In this document: in pieces, positions 13,437 through 26,365 of the stretch | How the letters are laid out: each line of letters opens with the position of its first letter | How positions within the stretch are numbered: the first letter of the stretch is position 1 | Assembly: GCA_014773175.1 (NCBI GenBank) | Contig: VXCM01003569.1 | Location: forward strand, 5,088 to 69,087 | Length of the DNA stretch: 64,000 bases | DNA from: Lucifuga dentata | Lineage: Eukaryota > Chordata > Actinopteri > Ophidiiformes > Bythitidae | Direction of reading: 5' to 3' | Position numbers and translations under genes: made by a program | The notes under the pieces: generated by a model | What the model was told of the DNA's origin: nothing | The model's input: only the letters and a program-made list of their open reading frames with translations | Database searches by the model: none

Positions 13437-13757
13437 AGGATCATCCCAGTGATTTTATATGTTCAAGCCCAGTAAATACGACCCACATCCAGTTAAATAG
13501 AGTTACTTCAACAGAAAATGCAATAGAACTCATGTTTGCTGTGATGCATTAACTTATCTCCAGCATATTTCAAGTCTTTAGAAGTTGATTTTAATAGCGT
13601 ACTGGAATGAATTGAAATCAATGGCAGTCTAGAAGGTAGGAAAAACAAACCTCATATTCACCATTCCAGCAGTATGTTTTAGAAAATGGTTGGCAGCAAT
13701 ACAACATGTATGCTATATTGATTGGGCTCAAACATGCAAAACCACTAGTATGGTCCT
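13437..13757 (+). mobile_element. TTAA-type MITE, short form (321 bp)
   Basis: The left end aggatcatcccagtgatttt is matched by the inverted right end with aaaaccactagtatggtcct, followed by TTAA at 13758-13761. The left flank is ACAA, a one-base decay of TTAA. The middle carries the tactggaatgaattgaaatc and ccattccagcagtatg blocks shared by the family. Confidence 0.72.
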
Positions 13758-14540
13758 TTAAAGAGGAATGCTGTCTGCCTTACACCAAAGACTAAAACTA
13801 GTGTCGTTTACGTAGAATCTCTAACTTCTTAGCTTTACCCTTGACATCTCAGGTCTTTGTTGAGGCAGCTAATTAGAGTTACATTTTAGCGCGATGGGAG
13901 ACCTGACAGGTGGAAATTTGGCGGTACAGTGGGTGGAGGGGAGGTGGACATCTTTCCCACTTGCTGGGATAATTTATCACATGCATCAGCCCTGTTCTGT
14001 GAAAGAACTTGAAAGAACTGCAGAGAATTACCTGTCTCGTTAAATACGAACAAATTATCAGAGTGTGCAACCTGTGCTGGATCCTTTGATGTGCTCCATG
14101 TTATCTAAGAGCTTTGAATATTGCTGTAATCAGCAGGCCAGCTTGAAAGATTGCACGCTATTATTAAACGCACAGACTCATTCAGGTGAAGCTACATTTC
14201 CTGGGTGGTCTGGGGATGAGAGAAGCATCAGAAATGGTCACAGGTTTAACAAAACAGCAGGCGGAGACTTTGAAATGCCCTTGAGCACGATGGCGTAGCT
14301 GTTAGATGCATTTGTGCCGCGCTGAAATGTATTTTATTCAGAGGAAAGATGTGGAACAAATTCAGTATGTATAATATAGAGAATGGAATGCTCTGAATAT
14401 ATGTAAAGAAAACAGCTTGGTTATTCTGTTTTCCCAGCATGCATTGTTGCAGAACTACTGAGCATTAGTTAGAGGTCGTCCCCAGTTGAAGAGGAAGGCT
14501 CTCAGAAAATCTCCAGTTACCTTTGTGTGACTGTGTGTGT

Positions 14541-14550
14541 GTTTGTGTGC

Positions 14551-14612
<62 letters not shown>
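14541..14612 (+). repeat. TG microsatellite
   Basis: An atatatat core at 14551-14558 is followed by about 26 TG units. Confidence 0.95.
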
Positions 14613-14617
<5 letters not shown>

Positions 14618-14840
14618 TTTGTAGCATCATGTGACTTGACAACAGAGCTGACAATGAGTGAAAGTTATACACATCTTTCCTGCATGTGAAGGTAGTGACA
14701 CACATACAAACATACAAAACACACACATCCAGATGCATATTGTGCAACACAAAGGAGCATAGATGTATGTCATGCTTGCACTCATACATATAATGGTTGT
14801 ACAGCAGTGTGCACTCTATCACTCTTACCTCGCAAAAAGA

Positions 14841-14985
14841 ACCCCCCCCCCCCNCCCCCCCCCCCCACACACACACAGACGCGTGCATACACACATTGCT
14901 CTCCCTAACATGCACTTCAGTTTCCATTTGGTACACAATGAAATGTAAAATCGTTTTTATGGCTAAGGCATGTAAGCAATCACAT

Positions 14986-15023
<38 letters not shown>
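14841..15023 (+). repeat. Poly-C with N, and nearby CA microsatellite
   Basis: A C run broken by an N at 14854 leads into a short CA run; a second CA array covers 14987-15023. Confidence 0.9.
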
Positions 15024-15025
<2 letters not shown>

Positions 15026-16432
15026 GCAGACGGCAGCAAAGGAGAGAAAATGATGAGAAGAAAGTTGCATAAAGGGTAATTTAAAAAAAATGGGAGAGAG
15101 GGCGATGGATATGGACAGTAAAAAAAAAAAAAGCAACCAGCTGTGAAAAAAGTGAAAGGCATAATAAAAAGGACTAAAAGACATGACTGACCGAGAGAAG
15201 AGAAAAATCATAAAAACAAGATCATCAAAGTGGTAGTAAAGGATTGAAAGAGAGTAAGAGCCACATTAAAAAGTAAAAGAAGAGAGAATTTGTGAAAAAG
15301 TCATGACATGACAGAAAAAAGGAGATATGGTGAGAAGGCAGCAAATGATAAAGGTAATAGAAGTAAATAAGTACAGCTATACTTACGGTACATAAATTAT
15401 ACATACCTTTGCAGACACACACACATACATATATATATAATGTTATCAAAAATAATAGGAGACTATCAACAATTACAGGATTATATTGGTAGTTTTGAAT
15501 GTCTTGACACATTACTCTGAATCCATTAATGGATTAATTGCCTACTCTCTAGCCAACCATCATGTTGTGTTAATTTCAATAAGCTAGTGTGAAAAATCAG
15601 CTTACAGAGATTTAAAACCTGTTTGGCAGAGCAGGTGCAAAAGTTAAGGTAGAGTGGCACAAAGACACAGAGAATGAAAAAGAAAGTACGACAAGTACAG
15701 TTCTAAAAGGACAAAATGAACTTTAGTCTCTTAGCGACATCAGGGGAAATAATTGGCCTTCTGGCAAAACTCTGACACTTGGTGGGAAGAAACAGTGGGC
15801 AGTAAACAGCACAACTGGGCAGAGAGAGACTGAATGGAAGGCAAAGAGGGTAAGAAACGAGGATCAAAACACTGAGGAAAATGAGCGTTGGAATAGGCCT
15901 TCGATATAAAGACGGCCAATTGAAGGCCAGAAACAGATGAAAGCAGAGAAAAGTGGCGTGGAGGCCGAGAGATGTGGAGAAGCACACAAAATGATGGAGA
16001 TGAAAGAGAAGGAGTACAAGAAAGGACAATGTTTCTTTGTTTTTTTTTTTGNCCGGGAGGAAGCGTGAGAGAGAGATTTAAGAGGGTTAGGGAAGAGAAG
16101 GGGAGAGGCAGAGTTTCGAGAGTTAGACGAGCCTGAGGGAAGGTGAGGACAAACGACCATCTTACAAAGTGTGGCCATGTAGCAGATGGACAGAAAATAC
16201 GATGACTAGTTTTATTCTTGTTTGAAGAACATGTCAGTTGTCAAATTGTCATGTCAGTTGAGGAATCATCCAGGATTACTGCACTAATACTTGTACAGTC
16301 GCTAACAATCAACTGATTACTATTCTAAACTTAGAACTCAGCTGACTGAATATTGTATTAGGGAATATAGTCCAAGTACTGCTTTCCCAAAGAAATTAAA
16401 ATGACCCTCCCTCCTACATTTGGACTTATGTC

Positions 16433-16620
16433 ACAAGCAAAACATTAAGTTTTAAGTAGGTATATCACCTGAACATTTGATTTTGAAAGATGAGGGGATT
16501 TGGCAAAATAACATGAAAACTAAAATATGATTTATGGTTTTTGAAAATGGCTGTGAGTACTTTAATGTGTATGCGGATAGTATTAATTCAGCAAACATGC
16601 AAAATCACCGATATGGTCCT
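16433..16620 (+). mobile_element. TTAA-type MITE fragment (right half)
   Basis: It matches the right half of the longer copies, with cacctgaacatttgattttg, aaacatgcaaaatcaccg and a terminal atatggtcct. It is followed by CTAA rather than TTAA and abuts a truncated SINE tail. Confidence 0.6.
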
Positions 16621-16640
16621 CTAAGTCCTCTAGATGCTCT

Positions 16641-16889
16641 GACTTCCTCCCACAGTCCAAAGACATGCAGGTTAGGTGAAGTAGAAACTGAAAAATGCCC
16701 ACAGGTGTGAATGTGAGTGTAAATAACTTTGTGTTTATGTGTGTGTGTTATCCTTGTAAATGACTAGCAACCTGCCCTGGCTGTGCCCTGCCTCTCACCC
16801 AGTGAGGAATGACATGGCTATGGCTCTAGCCCCTCCCACCCCCAACTCCCACCAGTAGATATGGATGGGTGGATGGATGGATGGGTGGA
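16641..16889 (+). mobile_element. 5'-truncated SINE copy with ATGG tail
   Basis: It contains tccaaagacatgcaggttag, a ctgccctggctgtgccctgc stretch and a tail of ggatggatggatgggtgg, matching the 3' two thirds of the SINE at 37.9 kb. The tRNA-like head is missing. Confidence 0.68.
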
Positions 16890-17602
16890 GAGAGCTTAGA
16901 GACTCAACCATACAATCTGGAAAACCAAAGCAATGAGCTAAAACAGGCTAAAAGCTCTGAACATGACATGGCTGTTGATTCTCAGTGGGTTCAGCAATAG
17001 TGATGCTTTCACCTTAACATTTGATTCAATGTTAACATCAAAAACAAAAAGCACAAGAGTACAGAACTCAGACGAAGTGCGCCACCTATTATGTCTCATC
17101 ATCTAGGGATCATATCTCATCAATCTGTTGTCTTTTTCTCATTACCCTTGTTGGCACTGCACTTTACAGCTTACTGTAGTTTCAAAGCAAAACATTTTTA
17201 TATATAGTCCATTTCCAAAGAAAACAAAGAGGGCAGCTCTACTGCCCACGCCATCGGTTTAGCTCTATCCCGAGGCTGATAAGACTGTTCAACTGAAAGC
17301 AGAATGTGGCGACATATTGCCGAAGTCAAGAGGGCAGCAGACAGATAATAAGAGGCATGATGCTTTTCAGCAAGTGAACGATAGGAGACAGCAGGGCTAA
17401 AGACAAATGACTGACAGGTTCATTTCACAGTGCTTTCTGTGTCATGTTAATTTTAGATCTGTCCTTATTTGCACACTTGAATGAGCTCTAATCATATTTA
17501 CCCTTCAAGACACAAAACAAAGGGCTGGTAGAGTTTTGGAATGCACTAAACACTGTGTGTATTTAATTCAAAATGTAATTTCTCAGCCATCTTGCTTGTT
17601 AA

Positions 17603-18163
17603 AGGATCAACCAGTGATCTTGCATGTCTGAGACCAATATAGAACTGGCATACACATTACGTTACTGACAACCATTTTTCCAAAATATATTTCTGGAACA
17701 TTAAATATTAGCTTTGTTTTTCCTGCCTTCCAGACTGTCATTGGTTTCAGTTCATTCCAGTACACTAGAAAAATGAACTTGTAGAGACTTTAAATGTGCT
17801 TGAGTTAGGCAATCCACAGTGAACAACATGCTGTTATTATTTTTTTGTTGAAGTTACTTAATTTAACTGATCTAACACAGAGTGACAGCAGAAAATGTAT
17901 GTCTCCACCAGGGAACATAGTCCCAAGAGAAGACTGCTTGTAAATTAATTAAAAATGGATTTGCAAGTGTTATCAGGCAAAACATTGAATTTTAAGGTGG
18001 GTGTATCACATGAATGTTTAATTTCGAAAAATTAGGGGATATGGCAGAATAACAGGAAAACTAACAAATGGTTTTATGTTTTGGAAATTGTTTATCAGTA
18101 ATGCAACGTGTGTCTGGGTAGTATTTACTGGGCTTAAACATGCAAAATCACTGGTATGGTCCT
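17603..18163 (+). mobile_element. TTAA-flanked MITE, long form (561 bp)
   Basis: This is the best-preserved copy. TTAA at 17599-17602 precedes aggatcaaccagtgatcttg, and atcactggtatggtcct at the right end is followed by TTAA (18164-18167). The ends are long imperfect inverted repeats. The centre has aacatagtcccaagagaaga and a gttacttaatttaac block also seen at 41.0 and 51.4 kb. No transposase frame is present. Confidence 0.78.
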
Positions 18164-18590
18164 TTAAAGGGCCAATCAGTAATTTTCAAGTCTTATGAAA
18201 CTGGATTTTGACTTAAAACTTCTAAAAGTAGATCAGCATCAACTTGTATTTTTTCTTTCAGGTACATTTTGTAGCCTGACTCTTCTTTTCACACTTCATT
18301 TGTACATGGCTGATGATGTAGCGGGTCACCTGATGGTGCTAGCTGTAACTGCGAGATGTGCTGTGCAACTGAGATTCTACACTTTGTTTTCCAGCCAATC
18401 AGTTCTCATCTAAATTTGATATGAATGTGAAAACTGTTGTTTATGGGTGCTGAATATGTACATTTTTCTTACAGCCTTAAAAATACCATAATTTCTACTA
18501 AACAGCCTCGACAATACAGAAACTGAATTCAGCCAAAGGCACAAGTGAGAGAATGTCAGATGGGCTGGAGGAGGTGAGAGAAAGAGAGAG

Positions 18591-18610
18591 AGAGATACGA
18601 AGTCAGAGAG

Positions 18611-18656
<46 letters not shown>
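18591..18656 (+). repeat. GA microsatellite
   Basis: Nearly pure GA dinucleotides, with a short interruption around 18596-18614. Confidence 0.95.
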
Positions 18657-18657
<1 letters not shown>

Positions 18658-18863
18658 AGATGGAGGATGACACAGAACACAAGTAGGAGGGCAGGGAATG
18701 ACAAGAAAAGTATACAAAAAGGGAAGTAAAGAAATGAAAGGAGAGAGGGGGAGTCAGGAGGAGAGAGGAGGAGAGGTTGACGGCTCGAACTGAGGAGAAC
18801 AGTCTGCTTAGTGTCTGTCAGTTTGACAGAAGAGAGACTGAAAACAGCTGGAGGCTCTCAGTG

Positions 18864-18869
<6 letters not shown>

Positions 18870-18925
<56 letters not shown>

Positions 18926-18929
18926 NGTG
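18870..18929 (+). repeat. TG microsatellite with a single N
   Basis: Uninterrupted TG apart from an N at 18926. Confidence 0.95.
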
Positions 18930-19000
18930 AGGAGGCGTCTGAAGAACTCCGCTCATCACCAAGGGATGGAAGAGCAGAGGAGAAAAAACAAAAATAAACC

Positions 19001-19001
<1 letters not shown>

Positions 19002-19040
<39 letters not shown>

Positions 19041-19050
19041 CACACACAAC
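19002..19050 (+). repeat. CA microsatellite
   Basis: CA repeats with one CG variant near 19034. Confidence 0.95.
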
Positions 19051-19259
19051 CACACACAGAAAATAGCCTGTGTTGGCAGTGATTGGTCAGCCTGCATGAC
19101 TATTGGATGTCATCAGGATACCTGCAGAAATAATAGATTCACAGAGGTCACACACAGACACACACACACACACACTCATACGGCAGACACACCCCACCTG
19201 CAGATGCCCGGTCACAGCAGTTCTCACACTCTTAATGCAGTTGAGCTGTCATCACTGTG

Positions 19260-19260
<1 letters not shown>

Positions 19261-19319
<59 letters not shown>

Positions 19320-19369
19320 GAGACAGGAAGGGATTGAAAGACAGAGAGAAGGATATAAATTTATTTGTA

Positions 19370-19410
<41 letters not shown>
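19261..19410 (+). repeat. Two GA microsatellites
   Basis: GA tracts at 19265-19322 and 19373-19408 are separated by about 50 bp of purine-rich DNA. Confidence 0.95.
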
Positions 19411-22400
19411 TCATGAATTCAATTATAATAGAGAGAGAGGAGAGATTGTGTCTTACTGTATGTAATTTCAGACTGTAATGTCCTGGTACACGGTGTTCTG
19501 CCCTCCCTCCCTCCCTCCAGGCCTGCATCCGTTTCTTCTCATTTCTCTCCATTTCAAAACCCAAAGAGCAATAACTCCTCCCCATCTCTCCATCTCTCGT
19601 CTGCATTTCTGTCTCTTCTCCTTGTTTGCTTGGCTTTGTTTGGCTTCGGTTTTGTCTTTTTTGTAGCTTCTCTCTGTTTTGCAGCAGGGGTCTTCATTCT
19701 ATTCTCCTCTGCTGTGCTTCATTTCTGTTTTTCCCCACTCTGTTCTGCATGATGCTACACTTTTACTCTCTGTTCATGTTCTGTTTTGCTCTGAACTGTA
19801 GCTTCGCTGCTTCTCCCTGCGCTGTTGTTTATGAATTGTGGAATATTTTATCAGTCACCAACCTCAATGAGAAATGGGACTGAAAGGAAAATTATTTTAT
19901 TGAATTTGTGATACATGTAGCATTGGGATAACTCCCTGATATTCCACATCGTAAGCTGGTGCAGTGTTCCAAACATGTCGAGAATAGGCCCACTGCATTG
20001 TAACCCAGCTTTCATGTGATGTGGAAAAACAAAGTTCGTTGCTCTATTTTTGAGGAAATTTAATATTAAAATTGCAGTAGGGGTAATGCAATCATTTGTT
20101 TATAATGATGGTCAGCTAATTGTTTTAAAGCTCATCTGTAGTGTTTGAATTGTATGTTTGTTTTTCTTTGCTTTGAGTGTTGCAACAGTAGCAGCATTCG
20201 TAGTATAATTTTGCTCCTTGAAGGAATTACCTGCTTTATTAGTGTGCCTTCAGAGAGTGATGACCTTGTAATGTGTATAAGTTATTTCCTTTTCATGCTT
20301 TCGCTATTAATCCTAGAGGCAAAAGTGTTAATTATTTAGTTGAAAATACCTTATCATTTCTGTGTTAGAAATACAATTTTTAATGATGAAAAGGGTCTCA
20401 AGCTGGGGTTGCTAAACTATCTCATGTCAGGACCCCCGCCACCCTCAGATAGATCCTCATCTAAAGGTGTAATCATGAATGAAAATAAACTCTCACTCCT
20501 TTTGCTGGGCCTCCGCTGAAACCACTTCAAGGACCCCCAACAGTTCCTCGGCCCTGTTTTGAGAACCACCATTTTGTATTATGTTATGCTTTACTGATTT
20601 ACTTTTAGTAGGCTTTGTAGCCCCTGTTCTCCTCCCATTCAGAGGGCCATGTCAGAAGCAGCATTAATGTTGGTCTTCATCCCTCCTCTTATTAATTTGT
20701 GTTCAGTGTTGTAATCCAGTTATTTGCCTCTTGCTTCTCATTCTGGCGGAAAATATCAGTAATTAAGGCTAAGTAGCCGGTTGGCCACATTGCTCTCGTC
20801 TTAGGCTTTTTACTGATGAGTGCTTGTTAGACCAGACCCATGTTGCTTTCAAATGAAATGAGGCAAAACCACCCCCATCATTATAATCCACCAGTCTATG
20901 TCACTGATTCACAATCCCAGGAGGTGAGATCATCTATACTCCTCTACCACAACCAGAGAATTCATTTTTTGGGGTCTAAAAAAAAAGCTGAGTCTGAAAC
21001 CTGAAGTCTTACATTTAATGCTTCCTGGGTCTTAAATGGCCTCAAACAGGAGCATCATTTTCTTTTAATCATTCTCCATATTTACAAAGATGGCTTCATT
21101 CTTTCAACTTCATTCTTCATTCTTTCAACTTGAAACAGGGCTGTTTCAAGTTGAAAAGTTGGAGAACCAATCATTTCTCAAGATGAATTAATCAAGTCAG
21201 CTTACTTTTTATAAACCATATTGACCTGTGCAGTTGCTTCTGTTTTGGAAAAGTTATTTAATTATGAGATTTTTTCAAAAAGGCCAACATTAAATTGTTT
21301 TTGAGGTGAGAGTGGAGTTTTATGTCATGTTCTATTAACTCTTTTAAACAGAAAACTACTGAGCCAATTTCCTTGGTGTAACAAAGCCTTGAAGTGAAAC
21401 AGGTTAGTTTAAAAAAAAAAAAACACATCATACAACGGGAGAAGAGTCAGTTGCATGCAAGTAATCATTAATGGGCTTCTTACTGGGCAGCTAAACACAC
21501 CTGATTACAGTGTGGGTGGAAATAACAGCATCCAAACTGGCACTGTACATACTTGGACAGCATCCTCACAGCCAGAGCTGAGCACACACCAAAAATAAGG
21601 ACCAGAAAATGATGTCAATTCTGATGAGTACTGGTAGAAAAGGATGTTTAAGAACTGTGTGCCAGGAACAGGAGGTGGCCAGAAGAAACTTGGCAAAAAC
21701 AGGAATAAAATACAAGTCATGCTGCTTGTCCTGTTTCAGTGACACAGCTCAATAAAATCCTGGTAGCTGAAAACAGTGTGAGCTCTCTTGTATCCTCTTT
21801 AAGGTATTTTGCTGTAATATATAAAAGTCAAAATACAATTTGGGAATATCCGGAATAGAAACGATGTGACTCATTCAGTGAATTCCTTTTCCTTGCATCC
21901 CATCGAGCTTAATTGACTGTTAAGTTTTTAGATCATGGTTGTGCATATACTTTAAAGTGTGAGTGAAGTGCAAGCTGTCTGCTCAATTTTTGAGTTTCTT
22001 CTTTTCATGACAAAATGGGCAAAAACATTTTCCACAAGGACACAAGCATCAACTGCTCTTGGATAATCACCAACATTGCCTTCAAATCAGGGATTTAGTT
22101 TGGTTTTTAGTTTCCAATGTCAATCTGTTTTTGGCATTCAGAAGACAGTTTTTTATTGTTGCTGTCAAATCAGGGCAAGGGCCAAATTTTGTTCATTTCC
22201 TGGATTACAGAATGAAAGACAATGTGATGGTCTGTGGGAATTGAAGATGAAGCTGAAGTTGGGTCAGAGGTTTTGGTTGGCTAACATACACGTGATGCCA
22301 TGTGGTCTATATATTTCTGCAATACAGCTTCATTGTATTTCCTGATTCAGAAGGTCTTGAGGTTAAAGCTTATTTAGGTGCTTTCATGTGGAATTTTCAT

Positions 22401-22487
22401 GTTTTCCCAGTGTCTGCATAAGATTCCTCTAAATTTTGACCTGTACATATTGCAGTTTTTTTTTTACCTATATATATTGTTTATACT

Positions 22488-22534
22488 ATATTAATTAATT
22501 AATTAATTTATTTTATTAATTAATTTATTTTTTG
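22488..22534 (+). repeat. ATTA/TTAAT-rich simple repeat
   Basis: Repeated ttaattaattaa units in a very AT-rich stretch. Confidence 0.85.
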
Positions 22535-23149
22535 ATATCACACACCAAGAGAAATTCCTTGTGCACTTGTACTTGGTGATTAAAATAATTCTGATTCTGA
22601 TTCTAAATTGCCAATAGCTGTGAATGCATACTTCACCCAGTATACCCCAGAATACTTCATATGAAATAGAACTTTCACAGCAAAAAGATGTCTTTCGAGG
22701 CTCAACACAGGCTTGCAGTTTCTTTTGCTGTTTTTTGTGCAAGGCCCCCAAGGCGAACTTTGTCTTTTGTCATTTCTACTTCTGATCCCCCCTGGTTGTG
22801 ATTGGTCCAAATATCACATACACTAGTTTTGTCACCAGTGAGGGGCCAGAGGGTAGAGCCTGACTTTTGTTTTCTCTCCTGTTGAAGCAACACATCTAAA
22901 CTCTGCATTGGTTGAATAAAAAAAGAAAATTCTCCATATTCCTTCCAACTCTGATTTAGACAAGAAATTAACCATCTCTTTTTCATCTTTGTCTTCTTTT
23001 TACTGCAAAATAAACTATATAGCCGCTGCCAACTCCTCTCTCCATTATTTGCACCATTGCTCTGGTAACACATGATTCCTGTCCATTTCGTGTCCACTAC
23101 TGGCATAAAAAGCTCTGGTTTGTAAGGACTATAATGGGTTTGCCCGTGA

Positions 23150-23240
23150 TAGAATAGAATCTGTCCAGCATGTACCCTGCCATGAACACTGAGATAGGCT
23201 CTGAACCTACAGGAAACGTGGGTATCAATGGATAGATCAG
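23150..23240 (+). mobile_element. Decayed SINE 3' fragment
   Basis: It resembles the SINE 3' region: ctgtccagcatgtaccctgc, gagataggctctgaacc, then tcaatggatag. Confidence 0.4.
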
Positions 23241-26059
23241 TATGTCTCTGTGGACTAATAATGTCAAAAAAATCTATGTAGTTGCAGAGTTGCACAGCTG
23301 AAACTTAAATCTGTAGTTGACAATCCCTGATTCAGCAAACAGTATGAAATGAAATAACAGGCATCTACTGTAATGTGTCATTTCCATTTTAAAAGACTTT
23401 TATATTTTGTATTCTTTCTCAAGTTGAACTGCAGTTGAACTTTCTCAAGTTGGTGCACCCATTGCCCTTGTTTGTCCTCTCTACAAAAATTGGATAACTA
23501 TTTAATTTGTTCAGAGCTAGATCTCATATATGGATCTTGATCCTCTTCTCCTTCTTCTTTTTTTGAATAATTCCTTTTGATGAATTCCTCGTTGGCCTTT
23601 GATCTGCAGCAAAATGCAAGTGTATTGAGCAGTGGAATCACATCAGATAGCGAAAGCAAACTCTTCAGTGGAAGTCTGAGGAGAGCTGAGAAGCCTTGAT
23701 CAACTAGGCATGAGCATGAAAAGAGATCCCTGCACATGAAAGGAAGAATGAAACAAAAGCCATTGACACATTGCTACAGATCTTTTGTTTTGTGAAGATG
23801 TGACAGGGTTGTATCAGTTAATCAAGCACAACGTGTGGCCATTGTTGGTGAAAAGAATAACACCAGACTTCCTTTCTACAACTACTCCAGTCATTTACTC
23901 TTGAATATGTTTTCTTTCAATCCTTTGCTGGGAGTCTTTGTCTTTCGAAGGTTTTTGTTTGAACAGCGTCTTAATGGCAAAGATGGGCTTTTGAAAGTAG
24001 ACCTGAAATATTGAACTGGTGTATTTCACCTCAACACAGCTGCTGTTCTTGTTATTTTTCATGTAAACATAACCCAAAGGAGAACACTTTTGTCTGTAGA
24101 TTATACACTGAGGCATGTTCCCAGGGCATGGGATTGAAAGAACACCTGAGAAATATATATATGCAAACACACAGATCTGAACTTTTGTCTTTGCTGAGCT
24201 TCTACACTCTGCTTCAGCATCAACCTGCATTTGTTTTTATACAGTAACATATATATGCTCCTGGGAACTGCCTTGTAGTTACAAACACAATCTTGTTCCA
24301 TTGGCTACTGAGCAGCTTTGCTGGTTGATTATGCAGCTCAAGGGCACCTTGGCAGTGTTTGTTGATGAAGCAGAGTGATTTGTTCACTTTTCCCACATGG
24401 GTTTTTTCCAGCATGTTCAGGATTCAAACCAGCCAGAAACTCAGCCAAAAACTCACTCGTAACTTTTACACTACAGTTCTAAAGCTAAGCTGCTATTTGT
24501 ATCTGCATCTCTGTTTACTACAAAATCATATCTGAATTCATGTCCACCTAGAGATACACCGCGCAGATATCTTTAAGGGATTTTCACACCTATATGTTGT
24601 GGTTAGGCTTAATCAGACTAGGGTTTGTTTCTCAATTTTATATGGTTTGTTCTGAACACAGCAATCATACTCAGGTGTGACCAAAATAACTCCACCAACA
24701 CCGTTTTGATGAAGTGGTCTTGGTCCAGAGTAAAGGGAGTAGAAAACTAACTGTACTCCATTGCCCCCACAATTTGTACTCTCAAACAAAATTGCATACC
24801 TGCAACCTTTTCATTATGATAGGAATCACTTTTGTGATAAATGTTATCAACCTCTCAATACTGCAAAATGCTGATGTAGCGGGTAAAATTCTGCTACATG
24901 TACCTTCAGCAGGACAATGGAAACTTGATTCATGATGATGATTTTGTAGCCATTTAATGTCAAATATCAATTAATGGTGAACCAGCTCTCGAGCTCACAC
25001 ACACACAGACTCAGACACAGAATCTTTCCCATTGCATTTGTAGAATAGTAATAATGGTGTACTCAGTGCTGCTTTTGAAACATTCTACTGTGCATTTTTA
25101 AAAGCTGCAAATGCTTTTTCAAAGAGCATCATAAACCAGGGGCCATATCATTCTCTCAGCCCACAGAGACTAATGCATGCCATCATTTCCAGTGTAAACA
25201 TCAATTATTGTAACTGGAGTTAATGGGGTTGTCAGCTGACATTATAGTTGTTTTGTTCCNCCCCCCCCCCCCCGTTTGTGTTTCAGTCTGTCACATCTTA
25301 CAGCGACTTGCCAGAATTATTGCCAGAAAAAGAATGCTGACGTATTGAGATCCAATATGTAAAGTGTTTCGCAATTGAATCTTTACAGTGCATAATCATT
25401 CTGTAATTTTCTGCTGTCAATCACCATCTGTTGATTGGGCTTGAATTTTTGGTGGATTTCTCAATATGGAACTTCAACAGTATTAGCATCTTCATGCCAA
25501 AAAATTCACACCAAACGCACACCTGCATGCATGCGCATGCCAGATGCTTTCAAATGCAGTTAATGGTCCTTGTCTGTTAGACCAAAGCCATTGCTGTGAC
25601 AACTAATCTCCTCTTTCCTATCCCTCTGCCACATTGTTGATCAGTGTCCTGCTACTGATCAGCCACATGCAAAATGCCATGATTATGAGTTGTCAAATGC
25701 CAATTATGGTAATTTAGCTGCCTAGTGTGTGGTGGATGAGACAGTTACTTAATGCTAGCCAGCCTCCCGTGCCTCTTTCCTTTCATAACAAATTTATGTA
25801 ATTCTGCTGTGATTTTGCACTGAGGTACCAGTTTATTACTGTACAGCAACAGCAACAAATCCTGTCTTAGTTGAGCTTATAATTCTCAGACTTGTTGACA
25901 TTGCCTCAGTGAGGTAATTTTTGGTGGTGTTGTATTGGACTGCGTTATATTGAAAGGTGTTTCTAATATTCCAGCCTCCTTGTGTATGTAGATGAGGATG
26001 AATATAATATATCACACTATGGCATGGAACTGATTGGCTGTCCATTAAAATTGTATATC

Positions 26060-26365
26060 AAACAGGCACAATGGGTTAGCAGTTAGCACTGTCACCTGAC
26101 AGCAAGAAAGTTCTGGGCTCAAATCCGGCCTGTTTTTCTCTGTGGATTTCCTTGGGTGCTCTGGTTTCCTCCAGTCCAAAGGAAGAACACTGGAAACTCT
26201 AAATTGCCCATGCATGAGTGTGAGTCTCTGTCTCTGTTGTCTCTGTTTGGTCATATGAGAGCCTGGCAATCTATCTCGGCTCTTGCCCAATGCATGCTGG
26301 GATAGGCTCCTACTCCATGCAACCTGGCACAGGATATGTATGTGCAGAAAATTAATGAATGATTG
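26060..26365 (+). mobile_element. Old copy of the tRNA-derived SINE
   Basis: It follows the SINE at 37.9 kb in order: tagcagttagcactgtcacc, acagcaagaaagttctgggc, aactctaaattgccc and gctgggataggctcc, with a decayed tail (aatgaatg). The B box is mutated (gggctcaaatccg). Confidence 0.75.

Noticed and set aside
14517..15211. Several overlapping frames of Cys/Val or His/Thr repeats
   Set aside because: These are direct translations of TG/CA microsatellites on both strands.
20400..20575. Possible hAT-like fragment (gaccccc stretches, ttttgagaaccacc)
   Set aside because: Only one end resembles a known hAT miniature element; no inverted partner or target duplication was found.
22702..23295. 197-codon open frame on the minus strand
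   Set aside because: It crosses a decayed SINE fragment and has no recognisable domain. The start region contains no promoter or splice context; long for chance but not supportable.
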